From NCBI GenBank assembly GCA_945916025.1, contig CAMEGD010000017.1, positions 1 to 20,229 of the forward strand: a stretch of DNA of 20,229 nucleotides, in the 5' to 3' direction. Each line of letters opens with the position of its first letter. The first letter of the stretch is position 1. A model generated the notes under the pieces. The model was not told the origin of the DNA. It saw only the letters and a list, made by a program, of their open reading frames with translations, and searched no databases. The DNA is from an uncultured Clostridia bacterium (GTDB lineage Bacteria; Bacillota; Clostridia; Tissierellales; Peptoniphilaceae). The position numbers and the translations under genes are program-made. Positions 13,613 through 20,229 of the stretch are shown piece after piece.

Positions 13613-14179
13613 ATGGATTTTAGCAAACTAGGAAGCACAATAAAAGAAATTAGAATAGATAAAGGGATGTCGATTAAGGATTTAGCGGAACAAGTTGGAG
13701 TTTCTTCATCTTTACTTAGTCAAATCGAAAGAGGACTAGCAAACCCTTCCCTAAACACCTTAAGGTCAATAGCCCAAAACTTAGATGTGCCTATTTTTAG
13801 TCTTTTTTTAGACGAAGAGAATAATCATCCAATGGTTGTTAGAAAGACTGACCGTATAAGAATTACCAGTGGTGAATCCAATAATAGAGATGTTGAGCTA
13901 AACTACGACCTTCTTAGCCCAGACATGAAAGGGGCTATTCAGCTTTGTGAAATGGACTTGGGCCCTCATAAATATAGCTCCGACAAGCTAAATATCCATG
14001 ATGGAGAGGAAGTAGCTGTTTGTACTGAAGGTTCCATTGAACTTCACTTAGATGGTCAGGCAATACGACTAGATAAGGGAGACAGTATTAGAATAGAAAA
14101 GAATACTCCTCACAGGTGGAAAAATCCATCTGATGGAAAAAGTGCAATTATTTTCGCAATTTCCCCACCAGCATTTTAA
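13613..14179 (+). CDS. XRE-family transcriptional regulator with C-terminal cupin domain
   Basis: The 188-residue protein has an N-terminal helix-turn-helix (LGSTIKEIRIDKGMSIKDLA, then EQVGVSSSLLSQIERGLANPSLNTLRSIAQNL, residues about 4-57) and a C-terminal cupin_2 domain with GEEVAVCTEGSIELHLDG, KGDSIRIEKNTPHRWKNPSD and IIFAISPP. Such regulators sense a small molecule or metal in the cupin barrel and control catabolic or amine/amino-acid genes. The ATG at 13613 is used: AAAGGAG lies 9 nt upstream, whereas the GTG at 13604 is inside that site. The gene converges with the selenium-dependent hydroxylase cluster, making it a candidate regulator of it, but it has no binding site that I can define. 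The ligand is unknown; regulation of its own divergent region is possible. Confidence 0.92.
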   Translation: MDFSKLGSTIKEIRIDKGMSIKDLAEQVGVSSSLLSQIERGLANPSLNTLRSIAQNLDVPIFSLFLDEENNHPMVVRKTDRIRITSGESNNRDVELNYDLLSPDMKGAIQLCEMDLGPHKYSSDKLNIHDGEEVAVCTEGSIELHLDGQAIRLDKGDSIRIEKNTPHRWKNPSDGKSAIIFAISPPAF

Positions 14180-14182
14180 AGT

Positions 14183-14212
14183 AAAACTCTAACTTTTCGT
14201 TAGAGTTTTTTT
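14183..14212. terminator. Terminator between the regulator and the xdhC-like gene
   Basis: AAAACTCTAAC pairs with GTTAGAGTTTT around TTTTC, followed by more T on the plus strand. The hairpin directly abuts the stop codon of the xdhC-like gene, so it may serve both strands. Confidence 0.85.
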
Positions 14213-15011
14213 AATAGTCGATTTTTAGTTGTTTTCCATCTTTTTCATTTTTAATCATTAGGATTTCCCCTAAAATTGAGATGGCTATTTCTTCTACTGA
14301 TCCATTGTCTAATCTTAAGCCTACTGGCATATTTATAGACCTTATTTTGTCTTCTTCTATGCCCTTTCCTTTAAGGTTTTTTATCATAGAACCTACTTTT
14401 TTTCTTGATCCAATTAGGCCAAGGTACTTGTAGTCTTTTTTTAGGACTGAATCTAATACTTCTTCATCCTTGCTGTGACCCCTAGTACAAACTACCACAT
14501 AGGTGTTGTCCTTAGAAAAACTAATTTTTTCCACAGCTTCTTCAGGTTGACCTGTAATATATTCTTTTATTCCTTGAAAGTCTTCTGATTCTTTAAACTC
14601 TTGTCTATCGTCAGTTACATACACATCAAAACCAGTTAATACAGCAACCCTCGCTAGTTTTTGGGATACATGTCCTGCCCCAAAGATTATAAGTTTGTTA
14701 TTTGGATGAAAAATTTTAACCACTCCTTTTGAATCTCCTCCACAGGCCATTTTCAACTCTCCATTTTGGGACAAGTTATAGTCAAATTCAAAGTCTTGAC
14801 CACTTTCTAAGGCTTCTATAGTTCTCTTTGTAACATCGTATTCTATAGCTCCTCCCCCAATAGTTCCAAGGCTGGTCCCATCTTCAAAGACAGCCATAGT
14901 AGACCCATCTCTGCCAGGTGTTGACCCTCTGTTTTTTGTAAGTAGAACAAGGGCAGCCTTTTGTCCTTGAGCATTTTTTTCATAAATTTTATTTAATATA
15001 TTTGATTGCAT
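14211..15011 (-). CDS. XdhC/CoxI family molybdenum hydroxylase maturation protein
   Basis: The 266-residue cytosolic protein has the two XdhC domains. The N-terminal XdhC_CoxI part shows RGSTPGRDGSTMAV (28-41), LGTIGGGAIE (48-57) and MACGGD with Cys90. The C-terminal Rossmann part has LIIFGAGHVSQKLARVA (107-123), VYVTDDR, VVVCTRGHSKDEEVL and YLGLIGSRKKV, ending MPVGLRLDNGSVEEIAISIL. XdhC binds molybdenum cofactor and helps insert its sulfurated form into xanthine dehydrogenase; in selenium-dependent systems it is presumed to take part in selenation or insertion. It begins 3 nt after the yqeB stop codon, so it is the last gene of the maturation operon and is probably translationally coupled. 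Start: ATG at 15011. Confidence 0.93.
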   Translation of the reverse strand: MQSNILNKIYEKNAQGQKAALVLLTKNRGSTPGRDGSTMAVFEDGTSLGTIGGGAIEYDVTKRTIEALESGQDFEFDYNLSQNGELKMACGGDSKGVVKIFHPNNKLIIFGAGHVSQKLARVAVLTGFDVYVTDDRQEFKESEDFQGIKEYITGQPEEAVEKISFSKDNTYVVVCTRGHSKDEEVLDSVLKKDYKYLGLIGSRKKVGSMIKNLKGKGIEEDKIRSINMPVGLRLDNGSVEEIAISILGEILMIKNEKDGKQLKIDY

Positions 15012-15014
15012 AGT

Positions 15015-15818
15015 TTACCTTTCCAGTTTCCTTTTCTTTATCATTATAGCCTCTAAGACTCCACCACCTATGGCTCTTGCCTTGTCAGATATTGTCTTAG
15101 TGTTTTCTATATCAATTCTAGGGTCCACATCTCCAATTTTCATACCTTCTTCAACGTATGTCCCCTGTCTTATCATCCCTCTAACCATGCCATCTAGGCC
15201 AGCTTTTACTTCTTTTTTATTTACATAGGCTACAACTTGGTCCTTTTTTACTACTGATCCAATGTCTTTTATGACTTCAATTTTTCCCTTATCAGGAGAC
15301 CTTAGGATTCTTTCTGTAGTAAAGCCCTTTATGTTTCCAGGATTTCCAGTGTTTTCTTCAGGTTTTCCCTTAAAAATTATCCTTCCAAGGTCATGTCCCC
15401 TATTAGTTTCTATAACTATATGAACATCCTCACCTGCACAAAAACCAGGGCCTAAGCCTATTGTTATAGGAGCCATGTCCATACTTGTTCCTAGATTTTT
15501 CTTAGCCAAAATTCCATCCACTATAGCTAGGGGCTTTAGGTCTTTTATATAACTACCTTCAGGATCAGCTACTATGGGAACTATTCCTTCCCTAAAGGCT
15601 TCTTTAATTTCTTTTAGGTTTTCTACTTTTTTAATTGTCATGTCTTCTATTTGGACTCGTCCATTAAAAAGAGCCTCTGCACAGGAGACTGTCCTTCTAA
15701 TACAAAGGGGGTCCTTTCTTTCTAAAACCAAAACGTCAAAGCCAGACCTGTGAAGTTTTTGGATTGTGCCTGTGGCAATATCTCCTCCACCCCTTACAAT
15801 TACCAGATTATTATTCAT
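15015..15818 (-). CDS. yqeB: Selenium-dependent molybdenum hydroxylase system protein, YqeB (EF2563) family
   Basis: The 267-residue protein opens with a nucleotide-binding-like VIVRGGGDIATGTIQKLHRS (residues 7-26), then LCIRRTVSCAEALFNG (38-53, with the family's conserved Cys46), ITIGLGPGFCAGEDVHIVIE (118-137, second Cys127), RGHDLGRIIFKG, a biotinyl-like loop region with GLDGMVRGMIRQG, and ends with ARAIGGGVLEAIM. These are the hallmarks of the YqeB family, which co-occurs with SelD and Se-dependent Mo hydroxylases and is regarded as a maturation factor; the exact chemistry is not known. Its start overlaps the mocA end by 8 nt and its stop is 3 nt before the xdhC-like gene, so it sits inside a tightly coupled operon. 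Confidence 0.93.
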   Translation of the reverse strand: MNNNLVIVRGGGDIATGTIQKLHRSGFDVLVLERKDPLCIRRTVSCAEALFNGRVQIEDMTIKKVENLKEIKEAFREGIVPIVADPEGSYIKDLKPLAIVDGILAKKNLGTSMDMAPITIGLGPGFCAGEDVHIVIETNRGHDLGRIIFKGKPEENTGNPGNIKGFTTERILRSPDKGKIEVIKDIGSVVKKDQVVAYVNKKEVKAGLDGMVRGMIRQGTYVEEGMKIGDVDPRIDIENTKTISDKARAIGGGVLEAIMIKKRKLER

Positions 15819-16383
15819 TAAATTCTTTTAACTCCTCATAGGATTCATAGGTATCTATGTCCATAAGTTCCCTTTCGTCTTTAATTTGGACTTCATTTAC
15901 AGGATTGTCCTTTACTAGGGCCATTCCACCTGCATCTCCCTTAAGGGAATGTAGGGCCGACCTAAAGGTATTTGGAAATATTACTGGAGCTCCCCTTCTT
16001 CTATTTACAAAGGGGTAGGTTATTACTTCATTTTTCTCATAGGTCTTTATAAGTTTTTCGACGCTTTCTTTAGATAGTAATGGCTGATCTGCCACAAAAA
16101 ATATTAGGGGATTGTCTTCATTTGAGTTTTCTATTCCAATCTTTATGGAAGCTGACTTTCCTTCTTCGTTGTTTTCATTCATAATTGCCTTATAGCCCCT
16201 GGATTGTCCATCTTTTAGAATTTCCTCAAAGGAACTAGCTAAAATTACTTCTGAAAAGTTTAAACTATCTACCAAATCAAAGGTATGCTCATAAAGTTTC
16301 TTCCCCTTAAATTCCAGTAATAGCTTGTTTTCACCCATTCTTTTAGATAAGCCTGATGCCATTATTATACAAGATATATTCAT
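15811..16383 (-). CDS. mocA: Molybdenum cofactor nucleotidyltransferase, MocA/YgfJ family
   Basis: The 190-residue NTP-transferase starts with the GT-A signature IIMASGLSKRMGENKLLLEF (residues 6-25, including the Arg/Lys pair that bind triphosphate). It has FFVADQPLL (95-103, metal-binding Asp99) and NRRRGAPVIFP (127-137), then LKGDAGGMALV and a closing MDIDTYESYEEL. MocA adds CMP to molybdopterin to give MCD; YgfJ members in Se-dependent clusters are assigned to hydroxylase cofactor maturation. The start at 16383 is supported by GAAGGAG 6 nt upstream. Because of that, its first 41 nt overlap the end of yqeC, which implies coupled translation. The alternative Met8 would cut off the nucleotide-binding strand. 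Confidence 0.93.
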   Translation of the reverse strand: MNISCIIMASGLSKRMGENKLLLEFKGKKLYEHTFDLVDSLNFSEVILASSFEEILKDGQSRGYKAIMNENNEEGKSASIKIGIENSNEDNPLIFFVADQPLLSKESVEKLIKTYEKNEVITYPFVNRRRGAPVIFPNTFRSALHSLKGDAGGMALVKDNPVNEVQIKDERELMDIDTYESYEELKEFNE

Positions 16384-17074
16384 TGTTTACTCCTTCCCAC
16401 AAGGATCCTGTTACTACTTTTTGCAGGTCACTATTTTCTTTAAATATTAAGTCTACCAGGTCCTTATAATCAATTTCCTCTTTTGCCTTGTTTAGATATA
16501 GGTACTTGTCCTTAGAAAAATTTCTAAACATACCCTTACTAACTAGTTTAGAGATTACTTCCTCTGTAATATATTCTTCTAAAAAAATCTCATTAAACCC
16601 CTCAAGGTTGTATATAAAACTTTGGTCTTTTTTCTGTCCTAGGACTTCTAGGGAAATTACTCCAATTGTCTTACTTGTAAGGTCATAAAGGACAGGTTCT
16701 GTATCCTTCCACATTTTCAAAGGAAGGTTTCTAGACCCATCTGCCTCGATTAATATATAGTCAAAATCATCCTTGATTTTCATAAGGTTAGGATGACCTA
16801 TTTCTCCTAGCTTATTTCTACCCTTTAAGGCCTGACCTATACATACCAGGACCCTATCTTCCGATAATTTTTTGTAATCTAAAAAGTCCTTGTAAAGGTA
16901 GTCTACTTGGCCTTGTTCAGGGATTCGAATTTTTGTAGATGTTGTAAGTAAAACCCTGCCCAAGTTTTTAAGCTCTTTTCCTAAGGAGAACATTAGAGTA
17001 GACTTTCCTCCTGAACCTGTTATGGAGACAATATCGCCTTTTTTTATATCAAATATTTCATATAATTTTTTCAT
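16343..17074 (-). CDS. yqeC: Selenium-dependent hydroxylase accessory protein YqeC
   Basis: The 243-residue cytosolic protein has a P-loop SITGSGGKSTLM (residues 17-28, GSGGKST at 20-26) followed by LLTTSTKIRIPEQ and FDYILIEADGSRNLPLKMWKDTEPVL (about 104-130), the pattern of YqeC proteins. These co-occur with selenium-dependent molybdenum hydroxylases. A NTP-dependent role in cofactor selenation is presumed, but the step is unproven. It is the first maturation gene after the enzyme gene, 44 nt downstream, with a strong terminator in that gap. The ATG at 17074 has no good ribosome binding site, unlike the other genes here. Its 3' end overlaps mocA by 41 nt. Confidence 0.92.
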   Translation of the reverse strand: MKKLYEIFDIKKGDIVSITGSGGKSTLMFSLGKELKNLGRVLLTTSTKIRIPEQGQVDYLYKDFLDYKKLSEDRVLVCIGQALKGRNKLGEIGHPNLMKIKDDFDYILIEADGSRNLPLKMWKDTEPVLYDLTSKTIGVISLEVLGQKKDQSFIYNLEGFNEIFLEEYITEEVISKLVSKGMFRNFSKDKYLYLNKAKEEIDYKDLVDLIFKENSDLQKVVTGSLWEGVNNEYILYNNGIRLI

Positions 17075-17082
17075 ATCATTTT

Positions 17083-17112
17083 AAAAACCGGGAAATGTAT
17101 GCCATCTCCCGG
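17083..17112 (-). terminator. Terminator between the xanthine dehydrogenase gene and yqeC
   Basis: Minus-strand CCGGGAGATG pairs with CATTTCCCGG (one G-U) around a 5-nt loop, followed by TTTTT. It is among the most GC-rich hairpins in the window, and its T-run ends 8-9 nt before the yqeC start. Confidence 0.85.
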
Positions 17113-17118
17113 ATATCT

Positions 17119-19740
17119 TTATTTAAATTCCTTTTTTGGTTTACTATAATAGGTATCTCTCATTGGGAACTCGCATCTTAAGTCTTTGTCCATTGCATAG
17201 TAGGCTCCTTGGGCTGCAGCTGCTACTGGAATAGTGGCAATTTCTCCAACTCCCTTAGCCCCATAAGCTAGGTCTAAAACTTCGTCTTTTTCAATTAATA
17301 TTGGATGGATGTTTGGTATGTCAGTAGACTTCCAAAGTCCTAAAGTTCCAAATTTTGCCTTAACTTTAGACCTATCTAGTTTTAAGTCTTCTGTAAGGGC
17401 ATAACCAAGACCCATAACTACCCCACCTTCGATTTGGCCTTCCATTGTAGTTGGGTTTATTACCCTACCAGAGTCATGGGCAGCGTATACATCCTTAACC
17501 CTACCATCATCACCTAAGATTACTACATGGGTAGCAAAACCATAGGCTATATGAGAAACTGGGTTTTCCTTGTCAGAATTTAGTGGATCAGTTGGATCAA
17601 AGTATTCGTAGAAGTAGTCTTTTCCTTCTAAGTCTTCTAGGCTAGATCCTTCCAAATCAGCCTTTAATAACTCTGATGCCTTTTTAGCAGCTTCCCCAGT
17701 AATTAGGGTATGCCTTGAACCTGAAGTAGTACCAGAATCTGGAGAAGTTTCAGAATTTACTGGCATAATCTTTATTTGGTGAGCTGGAAGACCTAAGGTC
17801 TCTCCTACTATTTGTAATAGGACATTTCCTACACCTTGACCAATTCCTGTAGCTGCAGAGTAGACCTTAACAATGCCATCTTCTACAACTAATTTTACTC
17901 TACCCTTGTCAGGAAGTCCAACTCCTACACCAGAGTTTTTCATAGCACAGGCAATTCCAGCCCTGCCTTGATTTTTTTCATATATTTCTTTAACTGCTTC
18001 TAGGGTTTCAACTAGGGCAGTAGACCTGTCTGCAATTTGTCCATTTGGTAAAACTTCACCTGGTCTAATGGCATTTCTATACCTGATTTCCCAAGGAGAA
18101 ATTCCAACTTTTTCTGCAAGTAGGTTTATATTTGATTCTATTGCAAAGTTAGATTGACAAACTCCAAATCCTCTAAAGGCTCCTGCTGGTGGGTTGTTAG
18201 TATAGTATCCATAGCCTTTAATGTCAGTGTTTTGGTACATGTATGGTCCTACTGAGTGGGTACAAGCCCTTTCCAAAACTGGTCCACAAAGGGAAGCATA
18301 GGCTCCTGTATCAAAGTATATTTCAGCTTCCATAGCTTGGAATATACCATTTTCATCACAACCAAGGGTAAATGTTGCCTCCATTGGGTGACGCTTTGGA
18401 TGCCATCTTAGGGATTCATCCCTAGTAAATTTCGCCTTTACTGGTAGCTGGTACTTATAGGCTGCTAGGGCTACAACTGGTTGTAGGGACATATCTTCCT
18501 TACCTCCAAAACCTCCACCTATAAGCTTGTTTTCTACAACAACTCTATCTGGAGTATCTTGCCATCCAAACATAATAAGTAGTTCTTTTCTAGTATCATA
18601 AACACTTTGGTCAGAAGAATAAACCTTTACTCCATCCTTATAAGGATGGGCTATAGAACATTCCGGTTCCAAAAAGGCATGTTCAGTAAATGGTGTCTTG
18701 TATTCTTGTGTTACTACGTACTTACATTTTTCTAAGGCTTCCTTAGTATTTCCCCTAAATACGTGTCTTTCTTGACATAAGTTTCCATTAGGGTGAAGTT
18801 TAGGTGCCCCTTCTCCTTTAGCTTCTTCAATTGTCGAAACTGTTTCTAGTTCTTCTAATTGAACCTTAACTAGTTTCTTAGCTTCTTCTAAGATTTCTTC
18901 ACTTTCAGCCACAACTGCACAAAGGGCATCTCCATGGGACCTTGTAATATCCCCCTTGGCTATAAAGACATCCCAGTCTTGTTGAATGTGACCAACCTTG
19001 TTGTTAGGCACATCTTCAGCTGTTAAGACTCCAATAACTCCATCTAGTTTTAAGGCTTCTGAATAATCAATATCTAAAACCCTAGCCCTTGGATAGTCAG
19101 TTCTAACACATCCTGCATAGACCATACCTTCAATTTCCATATCATCTACGTATTGGCCAGTTCCTAAAATCTTAGCTTCAGCATCAATTCTATTTAGCCT
19201 TTGGCCAACCTTTGGAACTTCATCTATTTCTTCTTCTATATTAATGGAGCTATTTAAAATTCCAGCAGCTAGCTTTATGCCTTCAACTATTTTTACATAT
19301 CCTGTACAACGGCAAATGTTATTTTTGATTCCTTCTTTAATCTCTTCTTCACTTGGGTCTGGGCTTCTTCTAATTACAGAAACTCCTGACATAACCATTC
19401 CTGGAATACAAAATCCACATTGAACAGCCCCAGCCTTTGAAAAGGCATAAGTAAAGGCTTCTTTTTCCCTATCACTTAAACCTTCATCTGTAATTACTTC
19501 CTTGTCTCCTACCTTAGAAAGTTTCACTACACAGGCTCTTTTGTTGTCGTCTCCTATTAAAACTGTACAAGTTCCACAGGCTCCTTGACTACAACCATCC
19601 TTTACTGAAGTTAATTTTAAGTCATCTCTTAAAAATCTCAGTAGAGACTTGTCCATATATGTTTCGTATGTAGTACCGTTTACTTTTAAGATTATGGGAT
19701 CTTGGCCTTGAATCTTTTCACCAATTAATACATTTTCCAT
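17119..19740 (-). CDS. Selenium-dependent xanthine dehydrogenase / purine hydroxylase (Fe-S and Mo domains fused)
   Basis: The 873-residue enzyme hydroxylates purines such as xanthine or hypoxanthine at the Mo site and passes electrons through two 2Fe-2S clusters. N-terminal ferredoxin-like domain: C50, C55, C58 and C70. Helical domain: C108, C111, C143 and C145. The Mo domains begin near 180 (GQYVDDMEIEGMVYAG) and include IGGGFGGKEDMS (407-418), PPAGAFRGFG (517-526), ATGIGQGVGN (630-639) and GAKGVGEIATIP with the catalytic Glu at 833. There is no FAD domain between them, unlike mammalian XDH, so electrons must go to a partner or another acceptor. The layout fits the selenium-dependent family, and the accessory genes downstream agree. 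The selenium is a labile cofactor atom, not selenocysteine; no in-frame TGA occurs. The start has AAAGGAGGATC upstream. Substrate preference is not settled by sequence. Confidence 0.95.
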   Translation of the reverse strand: MENVLIGEKIQGQDPIILKVNGTTYETYMDKSLLRFLRDDLKLTSVKDGCSQGACGTCTVLIGDDNKRACVVKLSKVGDKEVITDEGLSDREKEAFTYAFSKAGAVQCGFCIPGMVMSGVSVIRRSPDPSEEEIKEGIKNNICRCTGYVKIVEGIKLAAGILNSSINIEEEIDEVPKVGQRLNRIDAEAKILGTGQYVDDMEIEGMVYAGCVRTDYPRARVLDIDYSEALKLDGVIGVLTAEDVPNNKVGHIQQDWDVFIAKGDITRSHGDALCAVVAESEEILEEAKKLVKVQLEELETVSTIEEAKGEGAPKLHPNGNLCQERHVFRGNTKEALEKCKYVVTQEYKTPFTEHAFLEPECSIAHPYKDGVKVYSSDQSVYDTRKELLIMFGWQDTPDRVVVENKLIGGGFGGKEDMSLQPVVALAAYKYQLPVKAKFTRDESLRWHPKRHPMEATFTLGCDENGIFQAMEAEIYFDTGAYASLCGPVLERACTHSVGPYMYQNTDIKGYGYYTNNPPAGAFRGFGVCQSNFAIESNINLLAEKVGISPWEIRYRNAIRPGEVLPNGQIADRSTALVETLEAVKEIYEKNQGRAGIACAMKNSGVGVGLPDKGRVKLVVEDGIVKVYSAATGIGQGVGNVLLQIVGETLGLPAHQIKIMPVNSETSPDSGTTSGSRHTLITGEAAKKASELLKADLEGSSLEDLEGKDYFYEYFDPTDPLNSDKENPVSHIAYGFATHVVILGDDGRVKDVYAAHDSGRVINPTTMEGQIEGGVVMGLGYALTEDLKLDRSKVKAKFGTLGLWKSTDIPNIHPILIEKDEVLDLAYGAKGVGEIATIPVAAAAQGAYYAMDKDLRCEFPMRDTYYSKPKKEFK

Positions 19741-19778
19741 GTCCTGATCCTCCTTTGTTTTTTATGGATTATATAAAA

Positions 19779-19787
19779 ATTATATCA
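19779..19787 (-). promoter_or_regulatory. Extended -10 promoter of the xanthine dehydrogenase gene
   Basis: On the minus strand TG-A-TATAAT is an extended -10 (TATAAT at 19784-19779), about 38 bp before the ATG, with no good -35. Activator dependence is a reasonable guess. No purine riboswitch motif was seen in the 200-bp gap. Confidence 0.5.
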
Positions 19788-19897
19788 TAATCTACTTCTT
19801 ATTATATTATTTTTTCGCTATTTTCATGGGGTTTCAAGGATTTTTTTCTTAAAAATTTTATCATTTTAATAATTTTTTAAGATGAATATTTTTTTAA

Positions 19898-19935
19898 CTA
19901 GACTTAAGATAGGTTAGTCTACCTTAAGTCTAGTA
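19898..19935. repeat. 12-bp perfect inverted repeat after the hydantoinase gene
   Basis: ACTAGACTTAAG and CTTAAGTCTAGT form a 12-bp stem with a partly paired centre (GATAG/CTACC). It directly follows the stop of the minus-strand gene at 19940, where a terminator is expected, but on that strand the stem is followed by A, not T. On the plus strand a T5 run follows. It may end the hydantoinase transcript despite the poor tail. Confidence 0.55.
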
Positions 19936-19939
19936 GTTT

Positions 19940-20229
19940 TTAAAAGCATCTTTTTACAAATTGACCTTGACCTTTCTTTCCTAAAAGCTCACTATCCTTA
20001 ATAATTATTTGGCCTTTTGAAATTACAGTCTCTACCTTGTAGTCTGATTCGAAGCCTTCATAGGAAGTATAGTCGCAATTTGAATGTCTATTGTCTACGG
20101 AAATCCTGTACTTTTCCTTTTTGTATACTACTAAATCTCCATCTAACCCTTCCTTAATCCTTCCCTTTTTGTGTGAAAGACCAAAGATTTGGCTTGGATT
20201 AGTAATTAAGACTTCAACTAGTCTTTTTA
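19940..20229 (-). CDS. hydA: Dihydropyrimidinase / D-hydantoinase, C-terminal part (cut by window edge)
   Basis: The last 95 codons are present; the rest lies to the right. The sequence has NPSQIFGLSHKKGRIKEGLD, DGDLVVYKKEKYRISVDNRH, HSNCDYTSYEGFESDYKVETV, SKGQIIIKDSEL and GKKGQGQFVKRCF. This corresponds to the C-terminal N-P-A-K-I-F-G-L...G-D-A-D-L...H-S-N-V-D-Y...Y-E-G region and the G-x-G-x-F-x-K-R end of dihydropyrimidinase/hydantoinase. The metal-binding residues are in the missing part. The enzyme opens cyclic amides such as dihydropyrimidines or hydantoins. It lies 199 bp upstream of the xanthine dehydrogenase gene in the same direction, in line with known clusters where hydantoinases accompany selenium-dependent purine hydroxylases. 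Confidence 0.93.
   Translation of the reverse strand, partial: KRLVEVLITNPSQIFGLSHKKGRIKEGLDGDLVVYKKEKYRISVDNRHSNCDYTSYEGFESDYKVETVISKGQIIIKDSELLGKKGQGQFVKRCF

Noticed and set aside
17119..19740. Selenocysteine (in-frame TGA) in the selenium-dependent enzyme
   Set aside because: The frame is open without any internal stop; selenium in this family is carried by the cofactor.
19741..19939. Guanine/xanthine-type riboswitch before the xanthine dehydrogenase gene
   Set aside because: Only an AT-rich promoter region, a ribosome binding site and the hairpin of the upstream gene could be seen.
1..20229. CRISPR arrays, tRNA or rRNA genes, insertion sequences and prophage genes
   Set aside because: No regularly spaced repeats, cloverleaf pattern, transposase or phage structural protein was recognised on either strand.

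Overview
The window is an AT-rich chromosomal segment with typical Firmicutes signals: strong GGAGG-type ribosome binding sites, TTGACA/TATAAT promoters at about 17 bp spacing, and U-tailed hairpin terminators. The gene content includes Veg, RibU under an FMN riboswitch, S4 encoded alone, a non-canonical EF-G paralogue, AbgT, and a selenium-dependent molybdenum hydroxylase set. This fits an anaerobic, peptide- and purine-using member of Clostridia/Tissierellia (Peptoniphilaceae-like). The family assignment is inference, not something the sequence proves.

Layout. 1-1477 (-): N-terminal 492 codons of an EF-G-like GTPase, running off the left edge. 1600-3181: a small DUF1893 gene surrounded by decayed coding remnants, including a clear adenine deaminase (ade) C-terminal relic broken by a frameshift. 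3231-4830 (-): an FAD-dependent oxidoreductase downstream of veg, which has two stacked sigma-A-type promoters. 4933-5313 (-): a relic of an allantoate amidohydrolase/N-carbamoyl-amino-acid hydrolase, truncated at both ends. 5473-6294 (-): ribU with FMN riboswitch and promoter. 6378-6779 (+): a small unrecognised membrane protein. 6829-9562 (-): abgT-type transporter followed by a PepT-like M20 peptidase. 9937-11888 (+): pyrimidine-nucleoside phosphorylase and deoC (deoxynucleoside salvage). 11924-13306 (-): a TraX-family membrane protein with a possibly leaderless mRNA, then rpsD. 13613-14179 (+): XRE/cupin regulator. 14211-19740 (-): the selenium-dependent xanthine dehydrogenase and its maturation genes yqeC, mocA, yqeB and an xdhC-like gene. 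19940-20229 (-): C-terminus of a dihydropyrimidinase/hydantoinase, cut by the right edge.

How it works together. The right third is a purine/cyclic-amide catabolic cluster. A single polypeptide carries both 2Fe-2S clusters and the molybdopterin domains but no FAD domain, and four accessory genes follow, presumably to make and insert the selenated Mo cofactor. A hairpin terminator lies between the enzyme gene and the accessory genes and would keep their expression lower. The adjacent regulator is a candidate controller. The two identifiable relics (ade and the AllC-type hydrolase) also belong to purine or ureide/carbamoyl-amide breakdown, so part of an older purine pathway seems to have decayed while the selenium-dependent hydroxylase stayed intact.

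No complete mobile element, CRISPR array, tRNA or rRNA was seen. The most unusual unexplained items are a compact three-way-junction palindrome at 13452-13504, a long imperfect inverted repeat at 9671-9715, the mosaic of relics at 1600-3128, and the candidate leaderless TraX transcript.
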